A stretch of 64,000 nt of DNA from Micromonospora sp. WMMD961 (GCF_029626145.1 NZ_JARUBJ010000002.1:1-64000); one strand, 5' to 3'. Shown: positions 25,174-34,687, counted from the stretch's first letter. Numbers and translations are program-made. The notes: a model not told the origin generated them from the letters alone.

Positions 25174-26663
25174 TTCGGGGGTGTCGCGGCGGGCATCGAG
25201 TGGCAGGGCTGGGACGGCGGGGCCGCCCGGGGCGGCCGGTGGACCAGCACGAGGGCCAGGATCGCGCCGGCCACGAGCAGGCCGGCGCACCACTCCATCG
25301 CGCCGCGGAACGCGTCGGTCAGTTCGCCCTTCTGCTCGTACCCGCCGCCGGAGAGGCCGACCAGCAGCGGCAACGCCGCCACCGCGAGCAGGCCACCGGC
25401 CCGGGACGCGGCGTTGTTGAAGCCGCTGGCCACGCCCGAGAAGCGGTCCTGCACGGCGGCCAGCACCGACGCGGTCAGCGGTGCCACGACCAGGGTCAGC
25501 CCGACACCGAAGAGCAGCACCCCGGGCAGCACATCCGTCCAGTACGACGCGCCCGGTCCGACGCCGCGTAGCAGCAACAGACCGACCGCGGCCACCACCG
25601 GGCCGATGCTCAACGGCAGCCGGGGGCCGATCCGCGCCGACAACGCTCCCGAGCGGGCCGACCCGACCAACAGCAGCAGGGTCATCGGCAGGAGTGCGAT
25701 GCCGGTGCGGAAGGCCGACCACCCGACCACGTTCTGCAGGTAGACCGCGAAGAAGAAGGTGAAGCCGGTGAGCGCCGCGTAGACGACCACGGTGAAGATG
25801 TTCAGCACCGAGAAGAGCCGGCTGGAGAACAGCCCGGTGGGGAGCATCGCGGCATCGCCGCGCCGCCGTTCGAGCAGGATGAAGGCCACCGCCGACAGCA
25901 CCCCGACCAGCGCCGCGATCAGTACCGGCGCCGAGTCGTAGCCGCGCGCCGGCACGTCGATCAGGGCGTACGTGACGCCGGCGAGCGCGAGTGCTCCGAG
26001 CAGGGCTCCCGCCACGTCGAACCGCCGTCGGGTCCGCCCGGGCCCCGCGGTGCGGGAGGCGCTCTCGTCCCGGCTCTCCGGCACCCAGCGCACCGTGGCC
26101 AGCACCACCAGGACGGCGAGCGGCAGGTTGAGGAAGAAGATCCAGCGCCAGGAGAGCGCGTCGATCAGCCAGCCACCGATGAACGGGCCGAGCGCGGTCG
26201 ACACCCCGGACAGCCCGGCCCACGCGCCGATCGCCCGGCCCCGGTCGTCCGGGTGGAAGCTCGCCTGGAGCACGGACAGCGATCCGGGCGTGAGCAGTGC
26301 GCCGCCGGCACCCTGGAGGAACCGGGCCGCGATCAGCCAACCGGTGCCCTGGGCCAGGCCGCAGAGCACGGACGCGACGGTGAACCAGACCACGCCGATC
26401 AGGAAGACGCGTCGTCGACCGAAGCGGTCCCCGAGGGCACCGCCGAGCAGCACGAACGCCGCCAGCATCAGCAGGTAGCCGTTGATGGTCCACTGAAGAT
26501 CGGACACGTTCGCGCCGAGGTCCTGCCCGAGCTTCGGCAGCGCCACGTTGACGACAGTCGTATCGAGGAAGACCATGCCAGAGGCGAGCACGGCGGCGAG
26601 CAGCGTGCCCCGGCCGGCGGCGGTGCCCATCCGGAGGGCAGGCGCCGGTACGGGTGCGGTCAT
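25170..26663 (-). CDS. DHA2-family MFS exporter (EmrB/QacA-like)
   Basis: A 497-residue membrane protein with about fourteen hydrophobic helices. VFLDTTVVNVALPKLGQDLG in helix 1 and LGGALGDRFGRRRVFLIG in loop 2-3 are the marks of the 14-helix drug:H+ antiporters, and GAGGALLTPGSLSVL matches motif C of exporters. It probably exports drugs or secondary metabolites. The chosen ATG 26663 begins just before helix 1; the longer ORF to 26783 would run into the divergent nuclease gene. No adjacent regulator is seen. Confidence 0.9.
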   Translation of the reverse strand: MTAPVPAPALRMGTAAGRGTLLAAVLASGMVFLDTTVVNVALPKLGQDLGANVSDLQWTINGYLLMLAAFVLLGGALGDRFGRRRVFLIGVVWFTVASVLCGLAQGTGWLIAARFLQGAGGALLTPGSLSVLQASFHPDDRGRAIGAWAGLSGVSTALGPFIGGWLIDALSWRWIFFLNLPLAVLVVLATVRWVPESRDESASRTAGPGRTRRRFDVAGALLGALALAGVTYALIDVPARGYDSAPVLIAALVGVLSAVAFILLERRRGDAAMLPTGLFSSRLFSVLNIFTVVVYAALTGFTFFFAVYLQNVVGWSAFRTGIALLPMTLLLLVGSARSGALSARIGPRLPLSIGPVVAAVGLLLLRGVGPGASYWTDVLPGVLLFGVGLTLVVAPLTASVLAAVQDRFSGVASGFNNAASRAGGLLAVAALPLLVGLSGGGYEQKGELTDAFRGAMEWCAGLLVAGAILALVLVHRPPRAAPPSQPCHSMPAATPPK

Positions 26664-26770
26664 CCCACCAATGTGCCCTGCATCATGTGGGAGACGCCAC
26701 GAAATGCCAAAACCTTGCCCGGGTACTGTGCGCAATCGCCGGGAGACCGCAAGCTGGAGAGGTGTCGTCT

Positions 26771-27427
26771 GTGCGTACCACATCAGGACCGCGAGCGGCG
26801 GTGGCCGTGCTCGCCGCGGCGCTGGCGCTCGGCGTTGCCGGTTGCGTCCCGCAGGACGAGCCGGGCGCTCAGCCGCCGAGCGACGGCGGCAACGCCGTGC
26901 AGCAACTCGGCCAGCTCACCGTGGCCACTGCCGGCTCGATGAAGGGCTACAGCAGAGACCACTTCCCGCACTGGCGGGACACCGGCAAGAATTGCGACGT
27001 GCGGGACAGCATCCTCCAGCGCGACGGTAAGGACGTGAAGCTCTCCGGCTGCAACGTGGTCGGCGGGCGCTGGGAGAGTGTGTACGACGGCCGTAGCGCC
27101 GCCGATCCTTCCGACGTGGACATCGACCACATGGTGCCGTTGGCCAACGCGTGGCGCTCGGGCGCCGACGAGTGGGACGACCAGAAGCGCGGCGACTTCG
27201 CCAACGACACCACACGTCCGCAGCTCATCGCGGTTTCCGCGTCCTCCAACCGGGCAAAGGGTGACCAGGACCCGTCCCAGTGGAAGCCGGCGAACCGCGA
27301 GTACTGGTGCAAGTACGCCGAGAGTTGGGTGACGGTCAAGCACTACTGGCGGCTGACGGTGACCAGCGCCGAGAAGGCTGCACTGACCGACATGCTGGAG
27401 GGCTGCACAGTGGGAAACGAGTCGTGA
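26771..27427 (+). CDS. Secreted HNH-family endonuclease (DUF1524-like), lipoprotein
   Basis: A 218-residue exported protein. The signal peptide ends in a lipobox-like VAGC near residue 23. The nuclease core VDIDHMVPLANAWRSGA carries the Asp-His of an HNH/His-Me finger, with RPQLIAVSASSNRAKGD and PSQWKPANREYWCKY downstream, as in the DUF1524/GmrSD C-terminal fold used by many secreted actinobacterial nucleases. It likely degrades extracellular nucleic acids. GTG 26771 follows GGAGAGG. Its stop overlaps the next gene's start by four bases (GTGA). Confidence 0.85.
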   Translation: MRTTSGPRAAVAVLAAALALGVAGCVPQDEPGAQPPSDGGNAVQQLGQLTVATAGSMKGYSRDHFPHWRDTGKNCDVRDSILQRDGKDVKLSGCNVVGGRWESVYDGRSAADPSDVDIDHMVPLANAWRSGADEWDDQKRGDFANDTTRPQLIAVSASSNRAKGDQDPSQWKPANREYWCKYAESWVTVKHYWRLTVTSAEKAALTDMLEGCTVGNES

Positions 27428-27792
27428 CGGCCAACGAGGAGAGCGGCCCGGCCGCCGCCGGGATGACCGCGGACGGCACCGCCGAGACTCCCGCCGCTGT
27501 CCCGGGTGCCGGCATGGTCGCGGATTCCGGCGGTGCGACCGCCCCGCAGAGCCGTACCTCCGACATCGTGCCCGGCCCCGGCGGGGTGATGACCGACGAG
27601 GTCGGTGTCGTCACCGGCGACCTGACCCTGCGCACCGAGTACGCCGACGGCAAGGTCACCCTGCGGGTGCAGTACAAGGACGCGGACGAGTGGTACGCGG
27701 TGACCGGCACGTCGGTGGCGCTGGCCGACGCGGCGGGCCTGGACGCGGTGCACGGCGTCGCGGTGGGCCTGCTGCACCGTCCCGAAGGCTGA
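27424..27792 (+). CDS. Hypothetical protein coupled to the secreted nuclease
   Basis: A 122-residue protein. The first 60 residues are Ala/Gly/Pro/Thr-rich and probably disordered. The last 60 (GVVTGDLTLRTEYADGKVTLRVQYKDADEWYAVTG) look like a small beta domain, found in small conserved actinobacterial proteins I cannot name. GTG 27424 overlaps the nuclease stop, so translation is coupled. No signal peptide is seen, so if it works with the nuclease it does so inside the cell, for example as an immunity or accessory protein. That is inference only. Confidence 0.7.
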   Translation: MTANEESGPAAAGMTADGTAETPAAVPGAGMVADSGGATAPQSRTSDIVPGPGGVMTDEVGVVTGDLTLRTEYADGKVTLRVQYKDADEWYAVTGTSVALADAAGLDAVHGVAVGLLHRPEG

Positions 27793-27843
27793 CCGAGCGC
27801 CCGCCGACGCGGTGCACGGCCGGCCCGCTCGACGACCCGGACA

Positions 27844-27887
27844 GCGATGTACCTGTGAGTCACATCTATGACCCACAGGTACATCGC
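27844..27887. terminator. Bidirectional hairpin between convergent genes
   Basis: A 14-bp perfect stem, GCGATGTACCTGTG with its complement (27844-27857 and 27874-27887), closes a 16-base loop in which GTCA/TGAC can also pair. It sits between the nuclease operon and the end of the ABC importer operon and probably terminates both. Confidence 0.8.
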
Positions 27888-27950
27888 CCAACAGGGCGGT
27901 CGCGGCTGGCCGCGCCGTGCCAGCCACACGCAGACCGGCCGGCGGCCGCG

Positions 27951-29054
27951 TCAGACGTACGAGCCGGGCTCGGTGGGTGCGGAGACCACGGCCGGCGAGT
28001 CCCCCTCGCCCTCGGGGCGGACGACCTGCGCACTGACCCCGTGCGGGCGTAGCTCGCCGCTGGCGATCTGCTCGGCCCAGTGGCAGGCCACCCGACTGAC
28101 GCCGATCTCCCGCAGCACGGGTCGCTCGTCCGCGCAGCGGGTGGGCTGCGCCCACGGGCAGCGGGTGTGGAAGCGGCAGCCGGACGGCGGGTTCGCCGGC
28201 GACGGCAGGTCACCGGCGAGCAGGATCCGCTCCCGGCGGTCCTCCACGTCCGGGTCCGGCACCGGCACCGCGGACATCAACGCCCTGGTGTACGGGTGCA
28301 GCGGCTCGGTGTAGAGCCGGTCGCTCGGCGCCTCCTCGACCAACGCGCCCAGGTACATGACGCCGACGGTGTCGGAGATGTGCCGGACCACCGCGAGGTC
28401 GTGCGCGATCACCAGGTAGGTCAGCCCGAGGCTGTCCTGGAGTTCGTCGAGCAGGTTGACCACCTGGGCCTGGATGGAGACGTCGAGCGCCGAGACCGGC
28501 TCGTCGGCGACGATCAGCTCCGGCCCGAGCACCAGCGCGCGGGCGATGCCGATGCGTTGCCGCTGCCCGCCGGAGAACTCGTGCGGGTAGCGGGACAGCG
28601 CCCAACGGGGCAGCCCCACCGCGTCCAGGGTCTCGCCGATGATCCGGCGACGGTCGGTCCGGTCGGCACCGATCCCGTGGGTCTGCATGCCCTCGGTCAG
28701 GATCGACTCGACGTTCTGCCGGGGGTCGAGGCTGGACATCGGATCCTGGAAGATCATCTGCATCCGACGACGCATGCTGCGCAGCTTGCCGGGTGGCAGC
28801 GTGGTCAGCTCGACGCCGTCGAATTCGACCTCGCCTGCGGTCGGCGGGGTGAGCTGGAGCAACGCCCGACCCAGCGTCGACTTACCGCAGCCGGACTCGC
28901 CGACCAAGCCGTACGTCTTGCCCCGCGGGATGCTGAGGTCCACCCCGTCGACGGCCTTCACGTGGCCGACCACCCGGTCGAAGAGCACACCCCGCTTGAT
29001 CGGGAAGTGCACCTTCAGGTCGCGTACCTCGACGAGGATGTCGTTGTCATTCAC
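27951..29054 (-). CDS. Peptide ABC transporter ATPase (DppF/OppF-like)
   Basis: A 367-residue ABC ATPase. Walker A GESGCGKSTLG lies near residue 42, the signature LSGGQ appears as FSGGQRQRIGIARAL, and Walker B is ELIVADEPVSALD. The C-terminal oligopeptide-transporter extension carries cysteines (GCRFHTRCPWAQPTRC) that bind an iron-sulfur cluster in related proteins. GTG 29054 overlaps the stop of the upstream ATPase gene by four bases and has GGAGGA upstream. It is the last gene of a five-gene importer operon, pairing with the next ATPase to power uptake. Confidence 0.95.
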   Translation of the reverse strand: MNDNDILVEVRDLKVHFPIKRGVLFDRVVGHVKAVDGVDLSIPRGKTYGLVGESGCGKSTLGRALLQLTPPTAGEVEFDGVELTTLPPGKLRSMRRRMQMIFQDPMSSLDPRQNVESILTEGMQTHGIGADRTDRRRIIGETLDAVGLPRWALSRYPHEFSGGQRQRIGIARALVLGPELIVADEPVSALDVSIQAQVVNLLDELQDSLGLTYLVIAHDLAVVRHISDTVGVMYLGALVEEAPSDRLYTEPLHPYTRALMSAVPVPDPDVEDRRERILLAGDLPSPANPPSGCRFHTRCPWAQPTRCADERPVLREIGVSRVACHWAEQIASGELRPHGVSAQVVRPEGEGDSPAVVSAPTEPGSYV

Positions 29055-30064
29055 GCTGGTTCCTCCTCGCGCGGGGCGGGCACCGTGCCGGGCACCGGCT
29101 CCGGGTTGACGCACCGGTAGCTACGTCCGTCGTGTGCCTGCACCAACTCCGGCGGCTCACCCACGCACTCGTCGGTCCGCCGGGCGCAGCGCGGGGCGAA
29201 GGCACAACCCTCCGGCCAGGGCAGCAGGTCACGGACCGAGCCGGGAATCGGGTTGAGCTTCTCGCCCCGCCCGGCGTCCAGGCGGGGCACCGAGCCGAGC
29301 AGACCCACCGTGTACGGGTGGCGCGGCTGGCGGAACAGTGGACGGCGGCGGGCCGTCTCCACCACCCGGCCGCCGTAGAGCACGTTGACGGTGTCGCACA
29401 TGCCGGCCACGACACCCAGATCGTGCGTGATCATCAGCAGTGCGGTGCCGGAGTCCCGGACCAGTTCCTTGAGCAGTTCCAGGATCTGAGCCTGGATGGT
29501 GACGTCCAGCGCGGTGGTCGGCTCGTCGGCGATCAGCAGCCGAGGCTGGCAGGCCACCGCCATCGCGATGAGCGCACGCTGGCGCATCCCACCGGAGAGC
29601 TGGTGCGGGTACTCCTTCAGCCGCCGCTTCGGGTCGGGGATGCCGACCCGGTCCAGCAGCTCCGCCGCCTCCTTCGACGCGGCCGCACCCTTCATCCCCC
29701 GGTGCCGGGTCAGCACCTCGGTCACCTGCAACCCGATGGGGATCACCGGGTTCAGCGAGGACAGCGGGTCCTGGAAGATCATCGCGATGTCCCGACCACG
29801 GATGTCCCGCCGCGACCGGTCGTCGAGCTGGAGCAGGTCGGTGCCGTCGAACACGGCCTTGCCGCCGACCCGCAGGCCCGGCTGCTTCGGCAGCAAGCCC
29901 ATGATCGCCAGCGAGGTGACGCTCTTGCCACAGCCGGACTCGCCGACCAGGCCGACCACCTCACCGGCGTCGACCGAGAAGGACACCCCGTCGACGGCGT
30001 GCACGGCGCGCTGGCCGCGCCGGGCGAACGTGACGGAGAGATCATCAACTTCGAGCAGTGCCAT
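29051..30064 (-). CDS. Peptide ABC transporter ATPase (DppD/OppD-like)
   Basis: A 337-residue ABC ATPase with Walker A GESGCGKSVTS, signature LSGGMRQRALIAMA, Walker B LLIADEPTTALD and the C-terminal cysteine-containing oligopeptide domain (GCAFAPRCARRTDEC). It acts as a heterodimer with the downstream DppF-like ATPase on the cytoplasmic face of the permease. ATG 30064 starts six bases after the stop of the permease gene upstream. Confidence 0.95.
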   Translation of the reverse strand: MALLEVDDLSVTFARRGQRAVHAVDGVSFSVDAGEVVGLVGESGCGKSVTSLAIMGLLPKQPGLRVGGKAVFDGTDLLQLDDRSRRDIRGRDIAMIFQDPLSSLNPVIPIGLQVTEVLTRHRGMKGAAASKEAAELLDRVGIPDPKRRLKEYPHQLSGGMRQRALIAMAVACQPRLLIADEPTTALDVTIQAQILELLKELVRDSGTALLMITHDLGVVAGMCDTVNVLYGGRVVETARRRPLFRQPRHPYTVGLLGSVPRLDAGRGEKLNPIPGSVRDLLPWPEGCAFAPRCARRTDECVGEPPELVQAHDGRSYRCVNPEPVPGTVPAPREEEPA

Positions 30065-30070
30065 GGGGGC

Positions 30071-31033
30071 CTACTTCCGCAGCTTCGGGTCGAGGGCCTC
30101 ACGCATCGCCTCACCGAGCAGGGTGAAGCCGAGCGCGGTGATGATGATCGCGACGGCTGGGTAGATCGCCAGCGACGGCCGGATGCCGAGGTACTGCTGC
30201 GCGTCGGCGAGCATGACGCCCCACTCCGGTACGGCGGTGTCCGGGTTGCCCAGGCCGAGGAACGACAGCGCCGCCGCCTCGATGATCGCGGTGGCCAGGG
30301 TCAGCGTGGCCTGCACGATCACCGGGGCGAGCGAGTTCGGCACCACGTGGGTCAGCGCGATCTTCGACTTCTTCACACCGAGCGAGGTGGCCGCCAGCAC
30401 GTAGTCGCTGTTGGCCTGGGAGATCATCGAGCCGCGCAGCAGCCGGGCGAACACCGGCACCGAGACCACGCCGACCGCGATCATCACGGTGGTCAGGCTG
30501 GCCCCGAGCAGGGCGGCGATGCTCACCGCCAGCAGCAGGCTCGGCATCGCCAGCAGCATGTCGATGAACCGCATCAGGGTGGTGTCGATCCACCGCCCCC
30601 ACCGGCCACCGAGGCCGGCCGCCGCACCCGAGATGCCACCGATCAGCGCACCGATGGCCAGACCGATCAGGGTGGAGACCACACCGACCAGCAGGGTCTG
30701 CCGGGCGCCCACGATCATCCGGCTGAACTCGTCCCGGCCCTGGTGGTCGTAGCCGAACCAGTGTTCGCCGGTGGGGCCGGGGATGACGCCCGGCTTGATC
30801 AGCCCCTCTCGGATGCCGATCGTGTCGGTCGGCGCGTACGGCACGAGGAACGGGCCGACCACGGCGACCAGCAGGAAGATCGCCAGGATGACCGCTCCGA
30901 CGATCGCCGCCGGGTTGCCGCGCAGCCGGCGGAACGCCTCCTGCCACAGGCTGACGCCGCGCTCGTCGTCGCGGGCTGCCAGCTCGGAGAGCCGGTCGAT
31001 CTTTTCGCGCTTCTTACCCGGGCTGAGTGTCAT
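30071..31033 (-). CDS. Peptide ABC transporter permease (DppC-like)
   Basis: A 320-residue inner-membrane permease. An N-terminal cytoplasmic stretch precedes TM1 (AIVGAVILAIFLLVAVVGPF), then the binding-protein-dependent transport domain with the EAA loop EAAALSFLGLGNPDTAVPEWG near residue 250. Five to six TM helices are visible. ATG 31033 overlaps the DppB-like stop by four bases (ATGA), so the two permease subunits are made in coupled fashion. Confidence 0.95.
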   Translation of the reverse strand: MTLSPGKKREKIDRLSELAARDDERGVSLWQEAFRRLRGNPAAIVGAVILAIFLLVAVVGPFLVPYAPTDTIGIREGLIKPGVIPGPTGEHWFGYDHQGRDEFSRMIVGARQTLLVGVVSTLIGLAIGALIGGISGAAAGLGGRWGRWIDTTLMRFIDMLLAMPSLLLAVSIAALLGASLTTVMIAVGVVSVPVFARLLRGSMISQANSDYVLAATSLGVKKSKIALTHVVPNSLAPVIVQATLTLATAIIEAAALSFLGLGNPDTAVPEWGVMLADAQQYLGIRPSLAIYPAVAIIITALGFTLLGEAMREALDPKLRK

Positions 31034-32034
31034 CGCACCCTCACCCTCGGGTCGATGAAGCTGTAGGAGAGGTCGACCAGCAGGTTCACCAGCACGTACA
31101 CCACCGCGATGATCAGAATGAAGCCCATCAGCACCGGATAGTCGCGCTGGCCGATGGCCTCGGCGACGAACGCTCCGATGCCACTGAAGGCGAAGACGGT
31201 CTCGGTCAGCACGGCGCCGGAGAGCAGGCCACCCGCGAGCAGACCGATCGAGGTGGCCACCGGCAGCATCGCGTTGCGCAGCACGTGCCGGCGACGGACC
31301 GTCTGCTCGGTCAGGCCCTTCGCCTCGGCGGTGCGTACGAAGTCCTCGTTGAGCACCTCCAGCACACTCGCCCGGGTGATCCGGACGATGATCGCCAGCG
31401 GGATGCTGGCCAGCGCGATGCTGGGTAGCACCAGATGCCAGAGGGCGTCGGCCGCGGCGTCCCACTCACGGGTCATCAACCCGTCGAGGACGAAGAAGTT
31501 GGTGACCCGGGTCGCCCCGAGCGTCGGGTCCTGCCGGCCGCTGGACGGGAACCAGTGCAGGTTCTCCGAGAAGATCGCCTTGAGCACGTAGCCCAGGAAG
31601 AAGACCGGGATGCAGATGCCGATCAGCGAGCCGCCCACGGACGCGTGGTCCAGGAAACGGCCGCGACGACGGGCGGCCAGGTAACCCAGCGGAATGCCGA
31701 CACCGATCGCGATCACCATCGCGGTGATGGTCAGCTCGACGGTGCCGGGGAAGCGCTCGATGAACTCCGTGGTGACCGCCCGCTTGGTGGAGGTCGAGGT
31801 GCCCAGGTCGAGCCGGATCAGCCGCCGAACGAAACGGCCGTACTGCACCAGGATGGGCTCGTCGAGCCCCATGTTGCGGCGGATGGCAGCACGCATCTCG
31901 GGTGTGCCGCGCTCGCCGAGGATGGCGGTCTCGGGGCCGCCGGGGAGCCGGCGGAGCCAGATGAAGAGCAGGAGGGAGAGCCCGAACAGCGTGGGTATCA
32001 GCTGAAGCAGGCGTCTGACGATGAACCGGAACAC
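31030..32034 (-). CDS. Peptide ABC transporter permease (DppB-like)
   Basis: A 334-residue permease of the DppB/OppB type. TM1 FIVRRLLQLIPTLFGLSLLLF and the conserved periplasmic loop (LPGGPETAILGERGTPEMRAA, MGLDEPILVQYGRFVRR) are typical, and the EAA-like region is RTAEAKGLTEQTVRRRHVLRNA. The start is GTG 32034. An intergenic hairpin separates it from the binding-protein gene upstream, which often lowers permease levels relative to the binding protein. Confidence 0.95.
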   Translation of the reverse strand: MFRFIVRRLLQLIPTLFGLSLLLFIWLRRLPGGPETAILGERGTPEMRAAIRRNMGLDEPILVQYGRFVRRLIRLDLGTSTSTKRAVTTEFIERFPGTVELTITAMVIAIGVGIPLGYLAARRRGRFLDHASVGGSLIGICIPVFFLGYVLKAIFSENLHWFPSSGRQDPTLGATRVTNFFVLDGLMTREWDAAADALWHLVLPSIALASIPLAIIVRITRASVLEVLNEDFVRTAEAKGLTEQTVRRRHVLRNAMLPVATSIGLLAGGLLSGAVLTETVFAFSGIGAFVAEAIGQRDYPVLMGFILIIAVVYVLVNLLVDLSYSFIDPRVRVR

Positions 32035-32061
32035 GGCGGCCTCGAAGGGGTGCGGAGGGTT

Positions 32062-32094
32062 GCGGGCGGGCGCTGTGCGACAGCGCCCGCCCGC
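32062..32094 (-). terminator. Intra-operon hairpin between binding protein and permease genes
   Basis: A perfect 15-bp stem (32062-32076 with 32080-32094) with a three-base loop lies 25 bases past the binding-protein stop. Within the operon it could partly terminate transcription or protect the 3' end of the upstream message, giving more binding protein than permease. Confidence 0.75.
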
Positions 32095-32119
32095 GTTCCT
32101 TGCTGCGTCAGATCAGGAC

Positions 32120-33781
32120 TTACTTGAACTCGGCGGTCGCGTACCGCTCGTCGGTGAGCGGGCTCGCCTTGACGCCGGTCACGTCCTTGCCGAACACGAT
32201 CGCCGGCGGCGAGTGCGAGATCGGCACACCGGGCAGGAAGTCCATGACCGCCTTGTTCAGGGCCTTGTACTTCTCGGTCCGGGCCGCGATGTCGGCGGTG
32301 CTGTCCGCGTCCTTGAACTGGTCGAACAGGGCCTGGTTGTTGAAGCCCCACTCGTCCTTCGGCCGGTCGAAGAAGGTGCCGATGAAGTTGTAGGCGTCGC
32401 CGTAGTCACCGGTCCAGCCCAGGAAGTGGATGTCGTGCTTGCTGCCCGAGGTGGTGGCGTTGAGGTAGTCCGGGCTCCACTTCAGCGGGATCGCCTCGAC
32501 GGTGATGCCAACGGCCTTCAGGTCCGCCGACAGCAACTCGAAGATGTCCTTCGGGTTCGGCATGTACGGCCGGGTGACCTCGGTCGGGTAGTGGAACTTC
32601 AGCGTCAGGTTCGACGCGCCCGCCTCGGCCAGCAGCGCCTTCGCCTTGGCCGGGTCGTACGTGTACTTCGTGACGTCGCCGTTCCAACCCTCGACGGTGT
32701 CCGGCATGAAGTTGTCGGCGACCTTGGCGCCCGGCGGCAGCTTGGAGGTGACCAGCTGCTGACGGTTCAGGGCGTACGCGATGGCCTGCCGCACCCGGAT
32801 GTCGGCGAGCTTCGGGTTGCCCTTCTGGTTGATCGCCAGGTAGAGCACGTTGAACGCCGGGCGAGTGAGCATGTTGAAGCCCTCGCTCTTCAGCGGCTCG
32901 ACGTCGGCCGGGCCAACCAGGTCGTAGCCCTGGATGTCACCGGAGCGCAGCGCCTGCTTGCGAGCGTTCTCGTCCGAGATCGTCTTGAAGATGAGGTTCT
33001 TCAGCTTGGCCTTGGGGCCGGCGTAGTCCTCGTTGCGCTCCAGGGTCAGCGTCTTGTTGGCGACGTCCCAGGTCTTGAACTTGAACGGGCCGGTGCCGGT
33101 CGGGTGCGCCGTGGCGTACGCCGGGTACTTGATGTCCTCGGCGGTGCCGCCCACGTTGCTGGCGTCGAACTCCTGCAGCGCCTTCGGGCTGTGGATGGAG
33201 AACGAGGGGAGCATCAGCGCGGCCGGGATCTTGCTGGAGACCCGAGTGAAGGACAGGTCCACAGTGGTGGCGTCCTTGGCGGCGCAGGACTTGAAGAGGC
33301 TCGGCGGCAGCTCAGCGTCCTCGTTCTTGGCGAAGCCGCCCATGACGTCCTGCCAGTACGCGGTCACGTCCGGGCTCTGCATGAGGCCCTTGGCGTTGTA
33401 CCAGCGGTTGAAGTTGACGCAGACGGCCTCGGCGTTGAAGTCGGTGCCGTCGTGGAACTTCACGCCCGAGCGGAGCTTGAAGGTCCAGGTGGTGCCTGCG
33501 GCGTCCGGGGTCCAGGACTCGGCCAGACCGGGGGTGACCTTGGTGCCACCCTCCTCCGGACGGACCAGGGTCTCGAAGACCTGACGCGCCACGCGCAGCG
33601 ACTCACCGTCGCTGGCGAAGCTGGGGTCGAGCACCTTCGGGTCTCCGGCGACGCCGAAGACGAGGGTGTCCTTCTTACTACCGCCGGATTTGTCGTCGCG
33701 GTTGCTCTCGGCGCAGCCTGCTACCGCGAGGGCCGCGACCGCGACGGCCGCGATCGCGACCTTCGGCCTGGGTGCACGCAT
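32120..33781 (-). CDS. Peptide/nickel-type ABC substrate-binding lipoprotein
   Basis: A 553-residue extracellular binding protein (SBP_bac_5 family). The signal peptide ends in lipobox AVAGC near residue 23. Family features include the SFASDGESLRVARQVFETLV region, WTFKLRSGVKFHDGTDFNAE and NEDYAGPKAKLKNLIFKTI. It captures short peptides or similar ligands outside the membrane and delivers them to the DppBC-like permease. ATG 33781 has GAGGTGAAG upstream. It heads the five-gene operon. Ligand specificity cannot be read from sequence. Confidence 0.95.
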   Translation of the reverse strand: MRAPRPKVAIAAVAVAALAVAGCAESNRDDKSGGSKKDTLVFGVAGDPKVLDPSFASDGESLRVARQVFETLVRPEEGGTKVTPGLAESWTPDAAGTTWTFKLRSGVKFHDGTDFNAEAVCVNFNRWYNAKGLMQSPDVTAYWQDVMGGFAKNEDAELPPSLFKSCAAKDATTVDLSFTRVSSKIPAALMLPSFSIHSPKALQEFDASNVGGTAEDIKYPAYATAHPTGTGPFKFKTWDVANKTLTLERNEDYAGPKAKLKNLIFKTISDENARKQALRSGDIQGYDLVGPADVEPLKSEGFNMLTRPAFNVLYLAINQKGNPKLADIRVRQAIAYALNRQQLVTSKLPPGAKVADNFMPDTVEGWNGDVTKYTYDPAKAKALLAEAGASNLTLKFHYPTEVTRPYMPNPKDIFELLSADLKAVGITVEAIPLKWSPDYLNATTSGSKHDIHFLGWTGDYGDAYNFIGTFFDRPKDEWGFNNQALFDQFKDADSTADIAARTEKYKALNKAVMDFLPGVPISHSPPAIVFGKDVTGVKASPLTDERYATAEFK

Positions 33782-34044
33782 GTGTGCTTCACCTCGTCCT
33801 TGGGGGTACGGACAACGTGGTGACAGGGGTCACCGATGGCGGTGACCATAGCTCTCGTTACGTCCACCCGGAAACCGTCAGGTGGACGGTTGGTATCGGA
33901 TCGTGCCTCAAGCGCCGGTTGACATTCGATTCGAAGGTAAACAGCCCCTCAAACCGATCAATCTGCACCCACGATGCCAAACTGTTACGTCGAACAGCCC
34001 CGATGAGGGATCAAGTGTCAGATCAATTCCGGGCAGTGACGACG
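33782..34044 (-). promoter_or_regulatory. Upstream region of the peptide importer operon
   Basis: The space between the importer operon and the recR terminator holds no gene I can support. It must contain the importer promoter on the minus strand. A small palindrome TTCGATTCGAA lies near 33930. I make no specific -35/-10 call. Confidence 0.4.
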
Positions 34045-34078
34045 CGATGGCCGACACCCACACGGGTGCCGGCCATCG
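34045..34078 (-). terminator. Terminator after recR
   Basis: A 15-base near-perfect stem, CGATGGCCGACACCC with CGGGTGCCGGCCATCG (34045-34059 and 34064-34078), lies about 16 bases past the recR stop on the minus strand. It ends the dnaX-ybaB-recR transcript. Confidence 0.85.
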
Positions 34079-34093
34079 GCTGCACGTCAGAGA

Positions 34094-34687
34094 TCAGACC
34101 GCGCGACGGCCCTCGAAGGCCCGACCGAGGGTGATCTCGTCGGCATACTCCAGGTCGCCGCCGACCGGCAGCCCACTGGCCAACCGGGTCACCGAGATGC
34201 CCATCGGCTTCACCATCAGCGCCAGGTAGGTGGCGGTCGCCTCGCCCTCGGTGTTCGGGTCCGTGGCCAGGATCAACTCCCGCACCGCGCCACCGCCGAG
34301 CCGGATCAGCAGCTCCCGGATGCGCAGATTGTCCGGGCCGATCCCCTCCAACGGATTGATCGCGCCACCCAGCACGTGGTAACGACCGCGGAACTCACCG
34401 GTCCGCTCGATGGCCACCACGTCCTTGGGCTCCTCCACCACACACAGCACCTCGTCGGTGCGACGCGGGTCGCGGCAGATCCGGCACTGCTCGGACTCGG
34501 CCACGTTGTAGCAGGTCGTGCAGAACCGCACCAGCTCCTTGACCTTGCGCAACGCGCCGGCCAGCCGGTTGACGTCGGCCGGATCCGCCGACAGGACGTG
34601 GAACGCGATCCGCTGGGCGCTCTTCGGGCCCACGCCCGGCAACCGACCCAGCTCGTCGATCAGGTCCTGGATGGCACCTTCGTACAT
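34094..34687 (-). CDS. recR: Recombination mediator protein RecR
   Basis: A 197-residue RecR, full length. The N-terminal helix-hairpin-helix (LGRLPGVGPKSAQRIAFHVL) precedes a Cys4 zinc site (FCTTCYNVAESEQCRICRD) and a Toprim domain (VVEEPKDVVAIERTG to ATDPNTEGEATATYL). It helps RecF/RecO load RecA at gaps in DNA. The gene starts eight bases after the YbaB gene in the conserved dnaX-ybaB-recR order. Confidence 0.97.
   Translation of the reverse strand: MYEGAIQDLIDELGRLPGVGPKSAQRIAFHVLSADPADVNRLAGALRKVKELVRFCTTCYNVAESEQCRICRDPRRTDEVLCVVEEPKDVVAIERTGEFRGRYHVLGGAINPLEGIGPDNLRIRELLIRLGGGAVRELILATDPNTEGEATATYLALMVKPMGISVTRLASGLPVGGDLEYADEITLGRAFEGRRAV

Noticed and set aside
26771..27427. Secreted HNH (DUF1524-like) gene as the missing nuclease of the DUF262 system
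   Set aside because: It is a secreted lipoprotein about 20 kb away in host DNA, so it is not a plausible partner of the island protein.
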